A stretch of 64,000 nucleotides of DNA. Origin: an uncultured Curtobacterium sp. (lineage in GTDB: Bacteria; Actinomycetota; Actinomycetes; Actinomycetales; Microbacteriaceae). The notes under the pieces were generated by a model. The model saw only the letters and a program-made list of their open reading frames with translations, ran no database searches and was not told where the DNA came from. The position numbers and the translations under genes were made by a program. Within the stretch, counting starts at the first letter, position 1. Each line of letters begins with the position of its first letter. The stretch lies in NCBI GenBank assembly GCA_913778205.1, contig CAJYUW010000006.1, positions 1 through 64,000 on the forward strand, given 5' to 3'. Below are positions 54,148-62,094 of this stretch, in pieces.

Positions 54148-54830
54148 CGCCAGACCCGGACCGCGACCCGGACCGCGACCTGGTCCGCACCGGCGGACCG
54201 GGTCGCGGCGGTGCGCGTCGCGACGACGTGCGACCCGACGACGTGCGACGCGGCGGAAGGCGGCTCGGTGTGCTGCGGACCATCCGCGAGGACCTGGCCG
54301 CCGCGGGCCGCGGCGACCCCGCGGCCCGCGGCGACCTCGAGAACGCGGTCGTCTACTCCGGCCTGCACGCCATCTGGACCTACCGGTTCACGCACCGGCT
54401 CTGGCTCGCCGAGGGGCTGCCGGGGTCACGGTCCGTCGCCCGCGTCGTCGCGCAGGTCGCCCGGTCCGTCACGGGGATCGAGATCCACCCGGGGGCGCGC
54501 ATCGGCAGGCGCTTCTTCATCGACCACGGCATGGGTGTGGTGATCGGGGAGACCGCCGTGATCGGCGACGACGTGGTGGTGTTCCACGGCGTGACCCTCG
54601 GTGGCCGTGGCGGCGAGCACGGCCCGGGCGTCCGCAGGCACCCCCGCGTCGGCGACCGCGTCGTGGTCGGTGCCGGGTCGTCGCTCATCGGTGCGATCAC
54701 GGTCGGCGCGGACTCCGTCGTCGGCGCCAACACCGTCGTCACGAAGGACGTCCCGCCGGGTTCGGTGGTCACCGGGGTGGCCGGGACGGCCAGGCCGCGG
54801 TCCGGGCACGAGGGCGTCCCACCGCTCTGA
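54144..54830 (+). CDS. cysE: Serine O-acetyltransferase
   Basis: A 228-residue left-handed-beta-helix acetyltransferase (short CysE/EpsC form). [25 protein letters not shown] and [25 protein letters not shown] are the hexapeptide coils, with the catalytic DHG near residue 132. The first 40 residues are low-complexity DPDRD/RRDD-rich and probably dispensable; a later start before LRTIREDL is conceivable, but the GTGA overlap with cysK supports 54144. It makes O-acetylserine for the enzyme encoded upstream. Confidence 0.92.
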   Translation: MTPDPDRDPDRDLVRTGGPGRGGARRDDVRPDDVRRGGRRLGVLRTIREDLAAAGRGDPAARGDLENAVVYSGLHAIWTYRFTHRLWLAEGLPGSRSVARVVAQVARSVTGIEIHPGARIGRRFFIDHGMGVVIGETAVIGDDVVVFHGVTLGGRGGEHGPGVRRHPRVGDRVVVGAGSSLIGAITVGADSVVGANTVVTKDVPPGSVVTGVAGTARPRSGHEGVPPL

Positions 54831-54919
54831 CGGGAGGCCCGCGCGCGGATCCCGGGAGGCACGGGGCGCGCCCGGCGCACCGGCGTCGGCCCGGCGGTCC
54901 GCCGGCTCGACGTCCGGCG

Positions 54920-55219
54920 TCAGCTCTTCTCGCAGGCGATGCCGTCGGCGTCGCGGTCGAGCTTCTTGTTGGCGTTGTAGAGGGCGTCGTCCTTCTTCAC
55001 GGTCCCCTGGAGCGCCCGGTAGGTGGTCTTGCCGCCCGAGGTCACCCGGTTCTTCGTGACGGACTTCTTCGCGATGCCGCCGGAGTACACGCGGTGCACG
55101 GCGTCGCAGTTCTTGTAGACCGTGGGCGCGGCCTGCGCGGTGGTGGCACCACCGGCGACGGCGGAGGCGGCCAGGACGATGCCGGCGGCGGCGAGGCTCA
55201 GGGTTCGGGTGATCTGCAC
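54920..55219 (-). CDS. Secreted Excalibur calcium-binding domain protein
   Basis: A 99-residue protein with a signal peptide (LSLAAAGIVLAASAVAGGATTAQA) followed by an Excalibur domain: YKNCDAVHRVY at the start and the DxDxDGIACE calcium loop at the end (DRDADGIACEKS). Such small exported proteins occur in many Gram-positives; their roles are mostly unknown. GTG start, with TAGCCT 6 nt upstream. Confidence 0.9.
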   Translation of the reverse strand: MQITRTLSLAAAGIVLAASAVAGGATTAQAAPTVYKNCDAVHRVYSGGIAKKSVTKNRVTSGGKTTYRALQGTVKKDDALYNANKKLDRDADGIACEKS

Positions 55220-55225
55220 CGGACC

Positions 55226-55231
55226 AGGCTA
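55226..55231 (-). promoter_or_regulatory. Predicted -10 element, leaderless
   Basis: TAGCCT (minus strand) lies 6 nt before the GTG of the Excalibur protein gene. Confidence 0.5.
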
Positions 55232-55314
55232 CGCCATCCCGCGAGGATCTCTCATGCCCCCGAGCGGGGTGCACCCGGCGGGCGGACGTCGTCGGTCTGC
55301 GGCATGCTGACGGC

Positions 55315-55698
55315 ATGGACGGTCGAGCCCTGCACGAGGTCGCCAGACGGACCGCGACGGGACTGCCGGCGGTCGACGAGACCACGCCCTTCGGCGAGGG
55401 CGCGCTCGTCTACAAGGTCGTCGGCAAGATGTTCGCGATGACGAGCGAGCTGCGGGGCGTGCCGATCGTGAACCTCAAGTGCGCGCCCCCGCACGGCGCC
55501 GCGCTGGTCCGTGACCTGGCCGAGGTGACGCCGGGCTGGCACATGGACAAGCGGCACTGGATCACGCTCGCGCCGGGGGACGGCCTCGACGAGACCCTCG
55601 TCGAGGACCTCGTCGCGAACTCCTACGACCTCGTGGTCGCCGGGCTACCGCGGGCGAAGCGACCGATCGACCCTGTCCGACGGACCCTCCAGGAGTGA
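55315..55698 (+). CDS. MmcQ/YjbR-family protein
   Basis: A 127-residue protein of the YjbR/CyaY-like fold family: LPAVDETTPFGEGALVYKVVGKMFAM, NLKCAPPHGAALV and the W-x-x-L ending region HWITLAPGDGLDETLVEDLVANSYDLV. The family has been called DNA-binding from structure, but no function is proven. ATG is 6 nt after CATGCT. It converges on the MOSC gene with only 25 bp between. Confidence 0.88.
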   Translation: MDGRALHEVARRTATGLPAVDETTPFGEGALVYKVVGKMFAMTSELRGVPIVNLKCAPPHGAALVRDLAEVTPGWHMDKRHWITLAPGDGLDETLVEDLVANSYDLVVAGLPRAKRPIDPVRRTLQE

Positions 55699-55723
55699 CC
55701 AGGGCACGGTCCGCTCGGCCTGG

Positions 55724-56353
55724 TCAGCCGCGGGCGAGCGCCGTCGTCAGCAGCGCCTGCACCTTCGGCGGGACCGGTCGTCCGGCGTCCAGCACCGCTC
55801 GGGCGCGGTCGGCGGTGATCCCGGCGAAGAGCTCGCCGATCGTGACGCCGTGGGCAGGGCGGTCGCGGACCTCGACGGCGTCGCCGGCCGACACGTTGCC
55901 CGACCGGACGACCCGGAGGTAGGCGCCGGGACGCCCCTCCTCGGTGAAGCGGCGGACCCACCGGTCCACGCGCATGCGTCGCGCGAAGGTCCCGCACGGG
56001 ATGCGGGGGATCGTGACCTCGAGGACGAGCGACTCGCCGACGTGCCACCGCTCGCCCGTGACCGCCCCGGTGACGTCGACGCCGCTGGTCCGCAGGTTCT
56101 CGCCGAACAGCCCCGGCGGGACGTCGCGGGCCAGCTGGTCGGCGAAGTACGCGGCGTCCTCGTCCGCGTAGGCGTAGACGGCCTGGTCCGTGCCCCCGTG
56201 GTGCTTCCGGTCCGCCTGGACGTCGGCACGCAGCCCGAGGGGTCGGACCCGGACGGGGCCCTCGACCGGGCGCTTGTCGATCGCCGTGACGCCGATCGTG
56301 CCGGAGTCGGGCAGGAGTCGTTCGACGCGGCAGACGGCGGTCACCAGGGGCAC
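55724..56353 (-). CDS. MOSC-domain protein (YiiM-like)
   Basis: A 209-residue MOSC protein. GGTDQAVYAYADEDAAYFADQL (the HGGxDxAVY block) and the conserved cysteine in IPRIPCGTFARRM are intact, as expected of YiiM-type enzymes that reduce N-hydroxylated compounds such as 6-hydroxylaminopurine using molybdenum cofactor. The GTG at 56353 is chosen because CATGCT lies 6 nt upstream; longer frames upstream look non-coding. Confidence 0.88.
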   Translation of the reverse strand: MPLVTAVCRVERLLPDSGTIGVTAIDKRPVEGPVRVRPLGLRADVQADRKHHGGTDQAVYAYADEDAAYFADQLARDVPPGLFGENLRTSGVDVTGAVTGERWHVGESLVLEVTIPRIPCGTFARRMRVDRWVRRFTEEGRPGAYLRVVRSGNVSAGDAVEVRDRPAHGVTIGELFAGITADRARAVLDAGRPVPPKVQALLTTALARG

Positions 56354-56467
56354 CGCACCAGCATGCCGTACCGGGCAACCGAGGACGAGTCCGGACCAGG
56401 GCGTGACGAACCGCCGGGTCGACCCGTCACACCGGTGGGGGCCGCACCCACGGCCCGAGGAGGAACG

Positions 56468-56623
56468 ATGACCACGGACGAACTGGACCCGCGTGCCGGT
56501 GCGCACCGCCTGCGCGCCCGCACCCACGTGCTCGCCCAGGCGCGCGTCCGCGCCCTCGCCGCACGGCCCGCCGGGCCGTTCCGGGTCACCTCCGCACACG
56601 CTTTCCGTGCGGGCGACCGGTGA
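56468..56623 (+). CDS. Hypothetical 51-residue basic protein
   Basis: A short frame with an excellent ribosome site (GAGGAGGAACG before ATG). The product is Arg/Ala-rich (MTTDELDPRAGAHRLRAR... ending AHAFRAGDR) with no recognisable domain or membrane segment. It lies 57 bp ahead of the sigma-factor gene on the same strand and may be part of that transcript. Confidence 0.5.
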   Translation: MTTDELDPRAGAHRLRARTHVLAQARVRALAARPAGPFRVTSAHAFRAGDR

Positions 56624-56679
56624 GGAGGCGGCCCGTCCGTGCTCAGCAAGACCCCAAGCGACACCGGTAGAAGGAACAC

Positions 56680-57234
56680 GTGCCCCACCAGCTCCTCACC
56701 GACCTCGACGACGCCGTCCTCGCCGGCCGGTCGTCCGACGGTGACGTCCGGGCGTTCGAGGTCCTCATCCGGCGGTACACACCGCTGCTGCGGGCGTACG
56801 CACGGCGCACCCTCGGCTCGACCGACGAGCTCGACGACGTCGTGCAGGAGACCTTCATCACCGCCTGGGACCGGCTCGACCGGCTCGAGGACCCGAGCCG
56901 CGTCAAGTCGTGGCTCATGCGGATCCTCAGTCGGAAGTGCATCGACCGCATCCGTGCCCGACGCTTCCACGACGACGTCACCGAGATCGAGGTCGAGGCG
57001 CCGTCGGACGACGCCCCCGAACGCGTCGCCGAGGCCCGCTCGCGCGAGGAGGCCGTCGAGACGGCGCTCCGCGAGCTCCCGGAACAGCAGCGGCGGTGCT
57101 GGCTCATGAAGGAGGTGCTCGAGTACTCCTACGACCAGATCGCGGAGGAACTCGACCTCCCCGCGTCGACCGTCCGCGGTCTGCTGTCCCGCGCCCGCAA
57201 GAACATGATCCGTCTCATGGAGGCATGGCGATGA
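56680..57234 (+). CDS. ECF-type RNA polymerase sigma factor
   Basis: A 184-residue sigma-70 family factor: region 2 (AFEVLIRRYTPLLRAYARRTLG then DELDDVVQETFITAWDRLDRLEDPSRVKSWLMRI) and region 4 (ALRELPEQQRRCWLMKEVLEYSYDQIAEELDLPASTVRGLLSRARKNM, written as a span from about residue 125). The GTG start has AGAAGGA just ahead. The stop overlaps the Asp23-family gene as ATGA, so the two are coupled. The downstream protein is the natural candidate for its regulator, replacing a typical membrane anti-sigma factor. Confidence 0.92.
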   Translation: MPHQLLTDLDDAVLAGRSSDGDVRAFEVLIRRYTPLLRAYARRTLGSTDELDDVVQETFITAWDRLDRLEDPSRVKSWLMRILSRKCIDRIRARRFHDDVTEIEVEAPSDDAPERVAEARSREEAVETALRELPEQQRRCWLMKEVLEYSYDQIAEELDLPASTVRGLLSRARKNMIRLMEAWR

Positions 57235-57917
57235 CCGACTCCGGGCACGTCCAGCTCGACTCCCTCGAGCCCGATGACCTCGACGGCCACTCGATCGACG
57301 AGCTGGCCGACTACCTCGACGCGGGCATGCGGCCCGCCGACCCCACCATCGACGACTCGCCGGCGTGCCAGAACGCCCTCGCGGCGCTCGTCCGGCTCCG
57401 GCAGTCGTCGCTCGGCTCGCTCGAGTCCGCCGCCGCCGAGGAGGCCCCGGCCGACGAGTCGTGGGTAAGCGGGGTCCTCGCGAACATCTCGCTCGAGGCC
57501 CGCGCCGGCCGGGACGTCCCACTGCGCCCGAAGGCCCCGACCGAGCGTCCGGTGATGACCGAGGGGGCGATCCGCTCGCTCGTCCGGAGCGCCGGGGACG
57601 GGGTCGCCGACGCACTCATCGCCCGCTGCACCCTCGAGGGCGACGTGACCGAGCTCGGGGCACCCGTCCGGGTGGTCGTCGAGATCGCGGTGCGTGCCGG
57701 TGCAGGCATCCGCACGGTGGCGTCCGAGGTGCGCGAGACCGTCGCCGCGGTCCTCGCCGACCAGACCGACCTCGTCGTGGACTCCGTCGACGTGGTGGTC
57801 CGCGACCTCCTACCGCGGACGGACGACACGGACGCGGACGACACGGACGCGGACGACACCGACGGTGCCGGCGAACACGACGACGAGCGCACCGGCGACG
57901 AGGGGGGCAACGCATGA
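57231..57917 (+). CDS. Asp23/Gls24-family protein coupled to a sigma factor
   Basis: A 228-residue soluble protein. The first 100 residues contain HSIDELADYLDAGMRP and CQNALAALVRLRQSS, an arrangement resembling soluble anti-sigma-like N-terminal helices. Residues 105-200 form an Asp23/Gls24 alkaline-shock domain (TEGAIRSLVRSAGDGVADALIARC ... VVVEIAVRAGAGIRTVASEVRETVAAVLADQ). The tail is an acidic repeat (DDTDADDTDADDTD). No membrane segment is present. ATG at 57231 (good GGAGG site) overlaps the sigma stop; ATG at 57225 is the alternative. Likely role: envelope-stress protein or regulator of the sigma factor. Confidence 0.82.
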   Translation: MTDSGHVQLDSLEPDDLDGHSIDELADYLDAGMRPADPTIDDSPACQNALAALVRLRQSSLGSLESAAAEEAPADESWVSGVLANISLEARAGRDVPLRPKAPTERPVMTEGAIRSLVRSAGDGVADALIARCTLEGDVTELGAPVRVVVEIAVRAGAGIRTVASEVRETVAAVLADQTDLVVDSVDVVVRDLLPRTDDTDADDTDADDTDGAGEHDDERTGDEGGNA

Positions 57918-58222
57918 GCACCACGGACGAGTCCATGACCGCGGTGGAGACCGCCGTGCTCGCCGTGCCCGGCGTCGCCGACCTCTACCGGGCCCGCCCG
58001 ACCCTCGGCAGCGCGGTGTCCGCCGTCAAGAGCCTCGCCGCCCGGACCGCCCCGGGCCGGGTGGTCCTCGACGGGGACGTGCTCCGGGTCGTCATCGGCA
58101 CTGACGGCTCGCGCCCGGCGCCCGCGATCGCCCACGAGGCGCACGTCGCAGCGCTCACCGCGGCCACCGGGCTCGGGATCGCCCTCAGCCGGGTCGACGT
58201 CCGGGTGGCTCGCATCGGCTGA
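57914..58222 (+). CDS. Small conserved-looking protein of the sigma-Asp23 operon
   Basis: A 102-residue protein with alternating strand-helix pattern (VETAVLAVPGVADLYRARPTLGSAVSAVKSL ... VLDGDVLRVVIGTDG), which recalls a minimal Asp23-like fold or a partner of it. I do not recognise a named family. ATG overlaps the upstream stop as ATGA, so it is the third member of a fully coupled operon, and a 22-bp hairpin follows. Confidence 0.75.
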   Translation: MSTTDESMTAVETAVLAVPGVADLYRARPTLGSAVSAVKSLAARTAPGRVVLDGDVLRVVIGTDGSRPAPAIAHEAHVAALTAATGLGIALSRVDVRVARIG

Positions 58223-58262
58223 TCGCCGTCGCCCGCACGTGCGACGAGGACGCCGGTCGCGG

Positions 58263-58310
58263 GACGGACGGGAGGCCCGTGGCGGGGTCGCCACGGGCCT
58301 CCCGTCCGTC
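58263..58310. terminator. 22-bp hairpin terminator with GGGT tetraloop
   Basis: The 22 bases 58263-58284 (starting GACGGACGGGAGGCCCG) are perfectly complementary to 58289-58310. It separates the converging sigma operon and transglycosylase gene. The arm matches that of the 48-nt palindrome at 30350-30397. Confidence 0.9.
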
Positions 58311-58321
58311 TGCGGTTCGGA

Positions 58322-59197
58322 TCAGTAGAAGTTCGACGCCTGCGAGTGTCCCCACGCGGCGCACGGCGTGCCGTAGGCGTCCGCGATGTACTGCAGACCC
58401 CACTTGACCTGGGTGGTGGCGTTGGTCTGCCAGTCCGACCCCATCGTGGCCATCTTCGAGCCGGGGAGTGCCTGCGGGATCCCCGTGGCGCCGCCGTTGC
58501 TGTTGACGGCCCGGTAGTCCCAGCCGGACTCCTTGGTCCACAGGTTGTCCAGGCACCGGAACTGGTCCGAGCCCCAGCCGTACTGCGACGAGGCCAGGGA
58601 GGCGGCGGTGGCCTTCGCGCCGGCGACGGTGTTGCCCGCCGCGAGCTTCCGTGCCGCCTCCGCGGCCTCGGCCGCGGCCCGCTCGGCAGCCGCCTTGTCC
58701 GCCGCGGCCTTCCGGGCCGCGGCCCGCTCCGCGTCGACGTCGGACTTGTCCTGGGCGGCGCTGGCCTCGGCGACCTGCTGGGTCGCGGCGACGGTGGACG
58801 CGATCCGGTTCGTCAGTGCTGCGCCGGACAGCTCGCGGTAGTCGTCGAGGGCGTCGACCCGCTGCTCGAGGGATGCGGTGTCCGTCTTGTGGTTCGCGTC
58901 GTCCAGCACGGCCTGCGCGGTCGAGATGGTCGCCTGGGCCTGCGCGCGGTCGAGGGCGGTCCCGTCGAGGGCCGGAGCGGCCGTCGTGGAGGCGCTCGGG
59001 ACGCCGAGGGCTTCGCCGAGGGCGGGCTGCGTGCCGACCACGACGCCGCAGCCGGCGACCGCGAGGACGGCGGCTCCGGCGGCGACGACGGTCGTCCGGT
59101 TGCGGAGCACCCGACGCACGCGTCGGGAGGGGGAGTCGAGGGCCTCGCGGCGGGTGGAGGCCGTGGTCGTGGGGAGTTCGGTGGTGCGTCGCTTCAT
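58322..59197 (-). CDS. Secreted lytic-transglycosylase-like protein with coiled coil
   Basis: A 291-residue exported protein. After a basic start comes a signal/membrane segment (about residues 33-50, ending AGCGVV), then a long Ala/Glu/Lys-rich helix predicted to coil (about 130-195), and a C-terminal domain SSQYGWGSDQFRCLDNLWTKESGWDYRAVNSNGGATGIPQALPGSKMA of the transglycosylase/aggregation-promoting-factor kind with the catalytic Glu in KESGW. It probably cleaves or remodels peptidoglycan. A GTTACC direct repeat 250 bp upstream could be an MtrA site. ATG at 59197; ATG-like GTG starts upstream are weaker. Confidence 0.85.
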   Translation of the reverse strand: MKRRTTELPTTTASTRREALDSPSRRVRRVLRNRTTVVAAGAAVLAVAGCGVVVGTQPALGEALGVPSASTTAAPALDGTALDRAQAQATISTAQAVLDDANHKTDTASLEQRVDALDDYRELSGAALTNRIASTVAATQQVAEASAAQDKSDVDAERAAARKAAADKAAAERAAAEAAEAARKLAAGNTVAGAKATAASLASSQYGWGSDQFRCLDNLWTKESGWDYRAVNSNGGATGIPQALPGSKMATMGSDWQTNATTQVKWGLQYIADAYGTPCAAWGHSQASNFY

Positions 59198-59448
59198 CGG
59201 TTCCGGTGGTCGGCCGACTCGGTGCGGACCGTTCCCGGGCACGCCGGGGTGGGGTGGGGAGGCGTGGGGGTCCGGTGACGGTGGGACCGTCGGGTCCGCG
59301 GGTCGGGGGAGGCCCGGACGGTGGTGTGGGGCCCGTCCGTCCGCCGTCAGGCGACCGTCGGAGGTCGCGCCGTGGCGGAGCCGACACGATGACGCGTCAT
59401 GCTGGACGGCGTGTCCAGGAACACTGGCAGAACGGTCCGTCCACCGCT

Positions 59449-59467
59449 CGGTAACGGTTCGGTAACG
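59449..59467 (-). promoter_or_regulatory. GTTACC-n5-GTTACC direct repeat, MtrA-like
   Basis: On the minus strand GTTACC is repeated with an 11-bp period. Direct repeats of this kind are described for the actinobacterial response regulator MtrA, which controls cell-wall hydrolases. It stands upstream of the secreted transglycosylase-like gene. Confidence 0.4.
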
Positions 59468-59480
59468 ACCGGGTCCGGGG

Positions 59481-59936
59481 TCAGGAGGTGTGAGGTCCCT
59501 GGGTGCGCTCGCCCTGTGCGATGCGCTCGAGGACGTCGAGCGCGTCCGCGATCCGGTCCACGTCCTCGGCGGGGAGGTCGTGGATGAGGTCGGCGACGAT
59601 GCCGGTCCGCCGGGACCGTGCCTCGGCGACGGCGGCGATGCCCGCCGGGGTGGCGGTCACCATGAACGCCCGACCGTCGCGGGGATCGGCCTCCCGCTCG
59701 ATGAACCCGCGCTGCTCGAGCTCGGTCAGCATCCGCGTCACGGTGGGCTTCGTGACCACCTCGAGGCGCGACAGGTCACCCGGTCGAAGGGGGCCCTCGC
59801 GCTCGATCGTGGCGAGCGCGGACACGATGCCGTAGCCGAGCGATTCGGAGTCCGAGCGCGCCCGCCGGTTGATGCGTCCGACCGCCGCGGCGAGCCGTGC
59901 GGCGATCGCGGTCCGGTCCGTGTCACGAGCGCTCAT
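59481..59936 (-). CDS. MarR-family transcriptional regulator
   Basis: A 151-residue winged-helix regulator: GYGIVSALATIEREGPLRPGDLSRLEVVTKPTVTRMLTELEQRGFIERE is the MarR DNA-binding core, followed by the wing ADPRDGRAFMVTAT and a C-terminal dimer helix. No cognate target gene is evident beside it. ATG at 59936 has GGAGG 7 nt ahead. Confidence 0.92.
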   Translation of the reverse strand: MSARDTDRTAIAARLAAAVGRINRRARSDSESLGYGIVSALATIEREGPLRPGDLSRLEVVTKPTVTRMLTELEQRGFIEREADPRDGRAFMVTATPAGIAAVAEARSRRTGIVADLIHDLPAEDVDRIADALDVLERIAQGERTQGPHTS

Positions 59937-60035
59937 GGGTGGCCTCCGGTGTCGGCGGTCTGGGGTCGTCGGAATGCTACCGGGCGGCGCGGACACCGCC
60001 GGAGCGGGCGTTCCTGTCCGGACGTACAGGCTGAC

Positions 60036-60686
60036 TCAGTGCTTCTCGCCGGGGAGCTGGTGGATCGACTCGGTCGCGAGCTCGGCGGCCACGTTGTCGC
60101 CCGCTGCGGTCGCCGCCCGGAGCCGCTCGAAGTCGGCCGTCATCCGGTCCCAGTCGACGAGCTGGTCGAGGTTCGGCAGACGAAGGCGGTAGGCGAGCCC
60201 GTCCATCGTGTCGCGGCAGACGCGCTGCAGGTCGGGGTTGTCGCACGCGTCGACGTAGAGCGCGAACACACCGAGGGCGTCGTGGTTCAGGGCCGGGACG
60301 TCGTGCGCGGTGAGGTCGCGGATCGTCGCGTCGAGCGAGGCGAGGATCTTCCCGCGGGCGGCGGCGCCCAGGCGGGGGACCGCGAGGCGGACGACGCCGC
60401 CGAACAGCACGCCGAGCGTCTGGAGGGACTCGATCACCTCCTCCGGCTTCGGGGTGGTGACGCGGGTGTACCGGTTCGGCGCCATCTCGATGAGGCCGGC
60501 GCGGGCGAGCTGGCTGAGGGCTTCGCGGATCGGGGTGCGGGAGACGCCGAGCCACGCGATGAGCTCGTCGTCGTTGAGGCGTTCCCCGGGTTCGAGCGTG
60601 CCGTCCATGATCGCGTCGTGGATCTTCACGCGGACGGTGTCACGGAGCAGCTGGTGCTCGGTCGGTGCGGTGGTGGGGACCGGCAT
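60036..60686 (-). CDS. GntR-family (FadR-type) transcriptional regulator
   Basis: A 216-residue regulator. The winged helix spans residues 12-75 (VKIHDAIMDGTLEPGERLNDDELIAWLGVSRTPIREALSQLARAGLIE) and the C-terminal all-helical FCD-like domain carries possible metal-binding His/Asp residues (LNHDALGVFALYVDACDN). ATG follows GAGGAG. An ACCGTA-n7-TACGGT dyad 65 bp upstream is a probable autoregulatory site. Confidence 0.92.
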   Translation of the reverse strand: MPVPTTAPTEHQLLRDTVRVKIHDAIMDGTLEPGERLNDDELIAWLGVSRTPIREALSQLARAGLIEMAPNRYTRVTTPKPEEVIESLQTLGVLFGGVVRLAVPRLGAAARGKILASLDATIRDLTAHDVPALNHDALGVFALYVDACDNPDLQRVCRDTMDGLAYRLRLPNLDQLVDWDRMTADFERLRAATAAGDNVAAELATESIHQLPGEKH

Positions 60687-60751
60687 CGTGGACGCTCCTC
60701 GAGGTGTGTGCTGGTCGGTCGACCGGCACCCCGGGTGCGGCCGTACGGATC

Positions 60752-60770
60752 ACCGTACCTGATATACGGT
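60752..60770 (-). promoter_or_regulatory. Candidate GntR operator
   Basis: ACCGTA (60752-60757) and TACGGT (60765-60770) form a perfect 6-bp inverted repeat with a 7-nt A/T-rich centre; CCGTACGG at 60741-60748 adds a second partial dyad. TATATC on the minus strand within it could be the -10 of the GntR gene. Confidence 0.55.
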
Positions 60771-60857
60771 CGCCGCCCACCGGGAGCGCGCTCCGGTCGT
60801 GTCGTGTCGGGTCGGGTCGGGCCGTGACGGGTCGGCGACCGTGCTCGGCCCCGACCG

Positions 60858-61649
60858 TCACCGGAGCACGTCCCCCCAGGCGTACCGGACGGTCGTCGCG
60901 TCGACGACGAGGACCGAGTCCGGCGTCCGGTCGAGGAGTCCGGGGAGCCCGATCGCCGCGGGCAGGTCGCCCTCGAGCTGCTCGACCCGTGCGGACCGGA
61001 TCGTCAGCGGCGGGTGCTGTCGCTGCCAGAAGACGGTCTGCGCGAGGTGCCGCGCGTGGATCCCCGCGCGCGTGGTGAGCTCGACGGCGAGCGGGTCGGA
61101 CACGACCGGGCCGGCCACGACGCGGACCGAGGCTGCGTGGCGGGGGCGGGCCGTGCCTCCCGGCCCGGTCGTCGGCGTCAGCCGGAGCGCCCGCGCGGCG
61201 CGGAACGGGTGCAGCGCGCGGTTGGGCCGCCGTACGGAACGGTGCGCGATCGTGTCGCCGCGGCGGCGCGACCGGGCGTGCGCGAACGTGTACGGGACGC
61301 CGAGGAGCGCGTGGGCGGCGACGATCGCGGGCACGTTGGCGGTGTCGATCGTCCGGTAGGCGACGCCGCGCCGGCCGTGGTCGTCGACCGTGAGGACCTC
61401 GACGGTGACCTCGGTCATCGAGCCGAGCCGTCCGGACGGCGGGAACGGCGGCACGCGGGTCTCGCGGAAGACGTACGCCGAGAGTCCGACCCAGGCGCTG
61501 CCGTCCACCACGTCCGGCCGGGTGCCACGGGGGAGCGTGCGGGCGAGCACGTCCGGGTCGTGGCGCCAGTGCGCGAACACCACGTCCTCCCAGGCGTGCA
61601 CCGTCACCGGGCGGTGCCGCAGCGGGACGGCCGCCCGTGCCTCGCTCAT
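60858..61649 (-). CDS. DUF2071 family protein
   Basis: A 263-residue YqjF-like DUF2071 protein: WEDVVFAHWRHDPDVLARTLPRGTRPDVVDGSAWVGLSAY (start of family signature), VEVLTVDDHGRRGVAYRTIDTANV and the C-terminal VEQLEGDLPAAIGLPGLL. Its function is unknown. ATG at 61649 overlaps the DoxX-family stop as ATGA; the pair is likely co-transcribed, a frequent association for DUF2071 proteins. Confidence 0.82.
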   Translation of the reverse strand: MSEARAAVPLRHRPVTVHAWEDVVFAHWRHDPDVLARTLPRGTRPDVVDGSAWVGLSAYVFRETRVPPFPPSGRLGSMTEVTVEVLTVDDHGRRGVAYRTIDTANVPAIVAAHALLGVPYTFAHARSRRRGDTIAHRSVRRPNRALHPFRAARALRLTPTTGPGGTARPRHAASVRVVAGPVVSDPLAVELTTRAGIHARHLAQTVFWQRQHPPLTIRSARVEQLEGDLPAAIGLPGLLDRTPDSVLVVDATTVRYAWGDVLR

Positions 61650-62038
61650 CCGCCGTGACGGCCGACGCGCGCCGCCCAGGCCACGAGCGGTGCCTGCAGC
61701 GGCAGTCGCAGGACCGCGACCAGGCGCATAGCCCGGGTCGACCGGGGCGAGTCGAGGAGGTCGCGTGCCATCTTGACGTTCGCGGGGAACACCGCGAGGA
61801 ACAGCAGGGCCGCGGCCCACCCGGCCGCGCGTCGGGTGCGGGGGAGGGCGAGCCCCGCGGCGATGCCGAGCTCGGCCACGCCCGACGCCAGGGTCGTCAG
61901 GCGCGGGGGGAGCGCGTCGGGGACGATCCGGTCGTAGGTGCGCGGGCGGAGGAAGTGCGTGACGCCCGCGCCGCCGAGGACGGCGGCGAGGACGGCAGCG
62001 GTGCGGTTGGCGCGTCTGGTGCGCTCACGTCGTCGCAT
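61646..62038 (-). CDS. DoxX-like membrane protein
   Basis: A 130-residue protein with four hydrophobic segments of the DoxX/DoxD-like kind (AVLAAVLGGAGVTHFLRPRTYDRIVPDALPP, GVAELGIAAGLALP, AALLFLAVFPANVKMARD, LRLPLQAPLVAWA). It is the upstream gene of the DUF2071 pair. CACGAT lies 6 nt before the ATG. Confidence 0.82.
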   Translation of the reverse strand: MRRRERTRRANRTAAVLAAVLGGAGVTHFLRPRTYDRIVPDALPPRLTTLASGVAELGIAAGLALPRTRRAAGWAAALLFLAVFPANVKMARDLLDSPRSTRAMRLVAVLRLPLQAPLVAWAARVGRHGG

Positions 62039-62094
62039 GCCCCCATCGTGCTCGCCGTTCCCTCGGAGCGCGCAGCGAGCGGCCCGCCCGGTCG

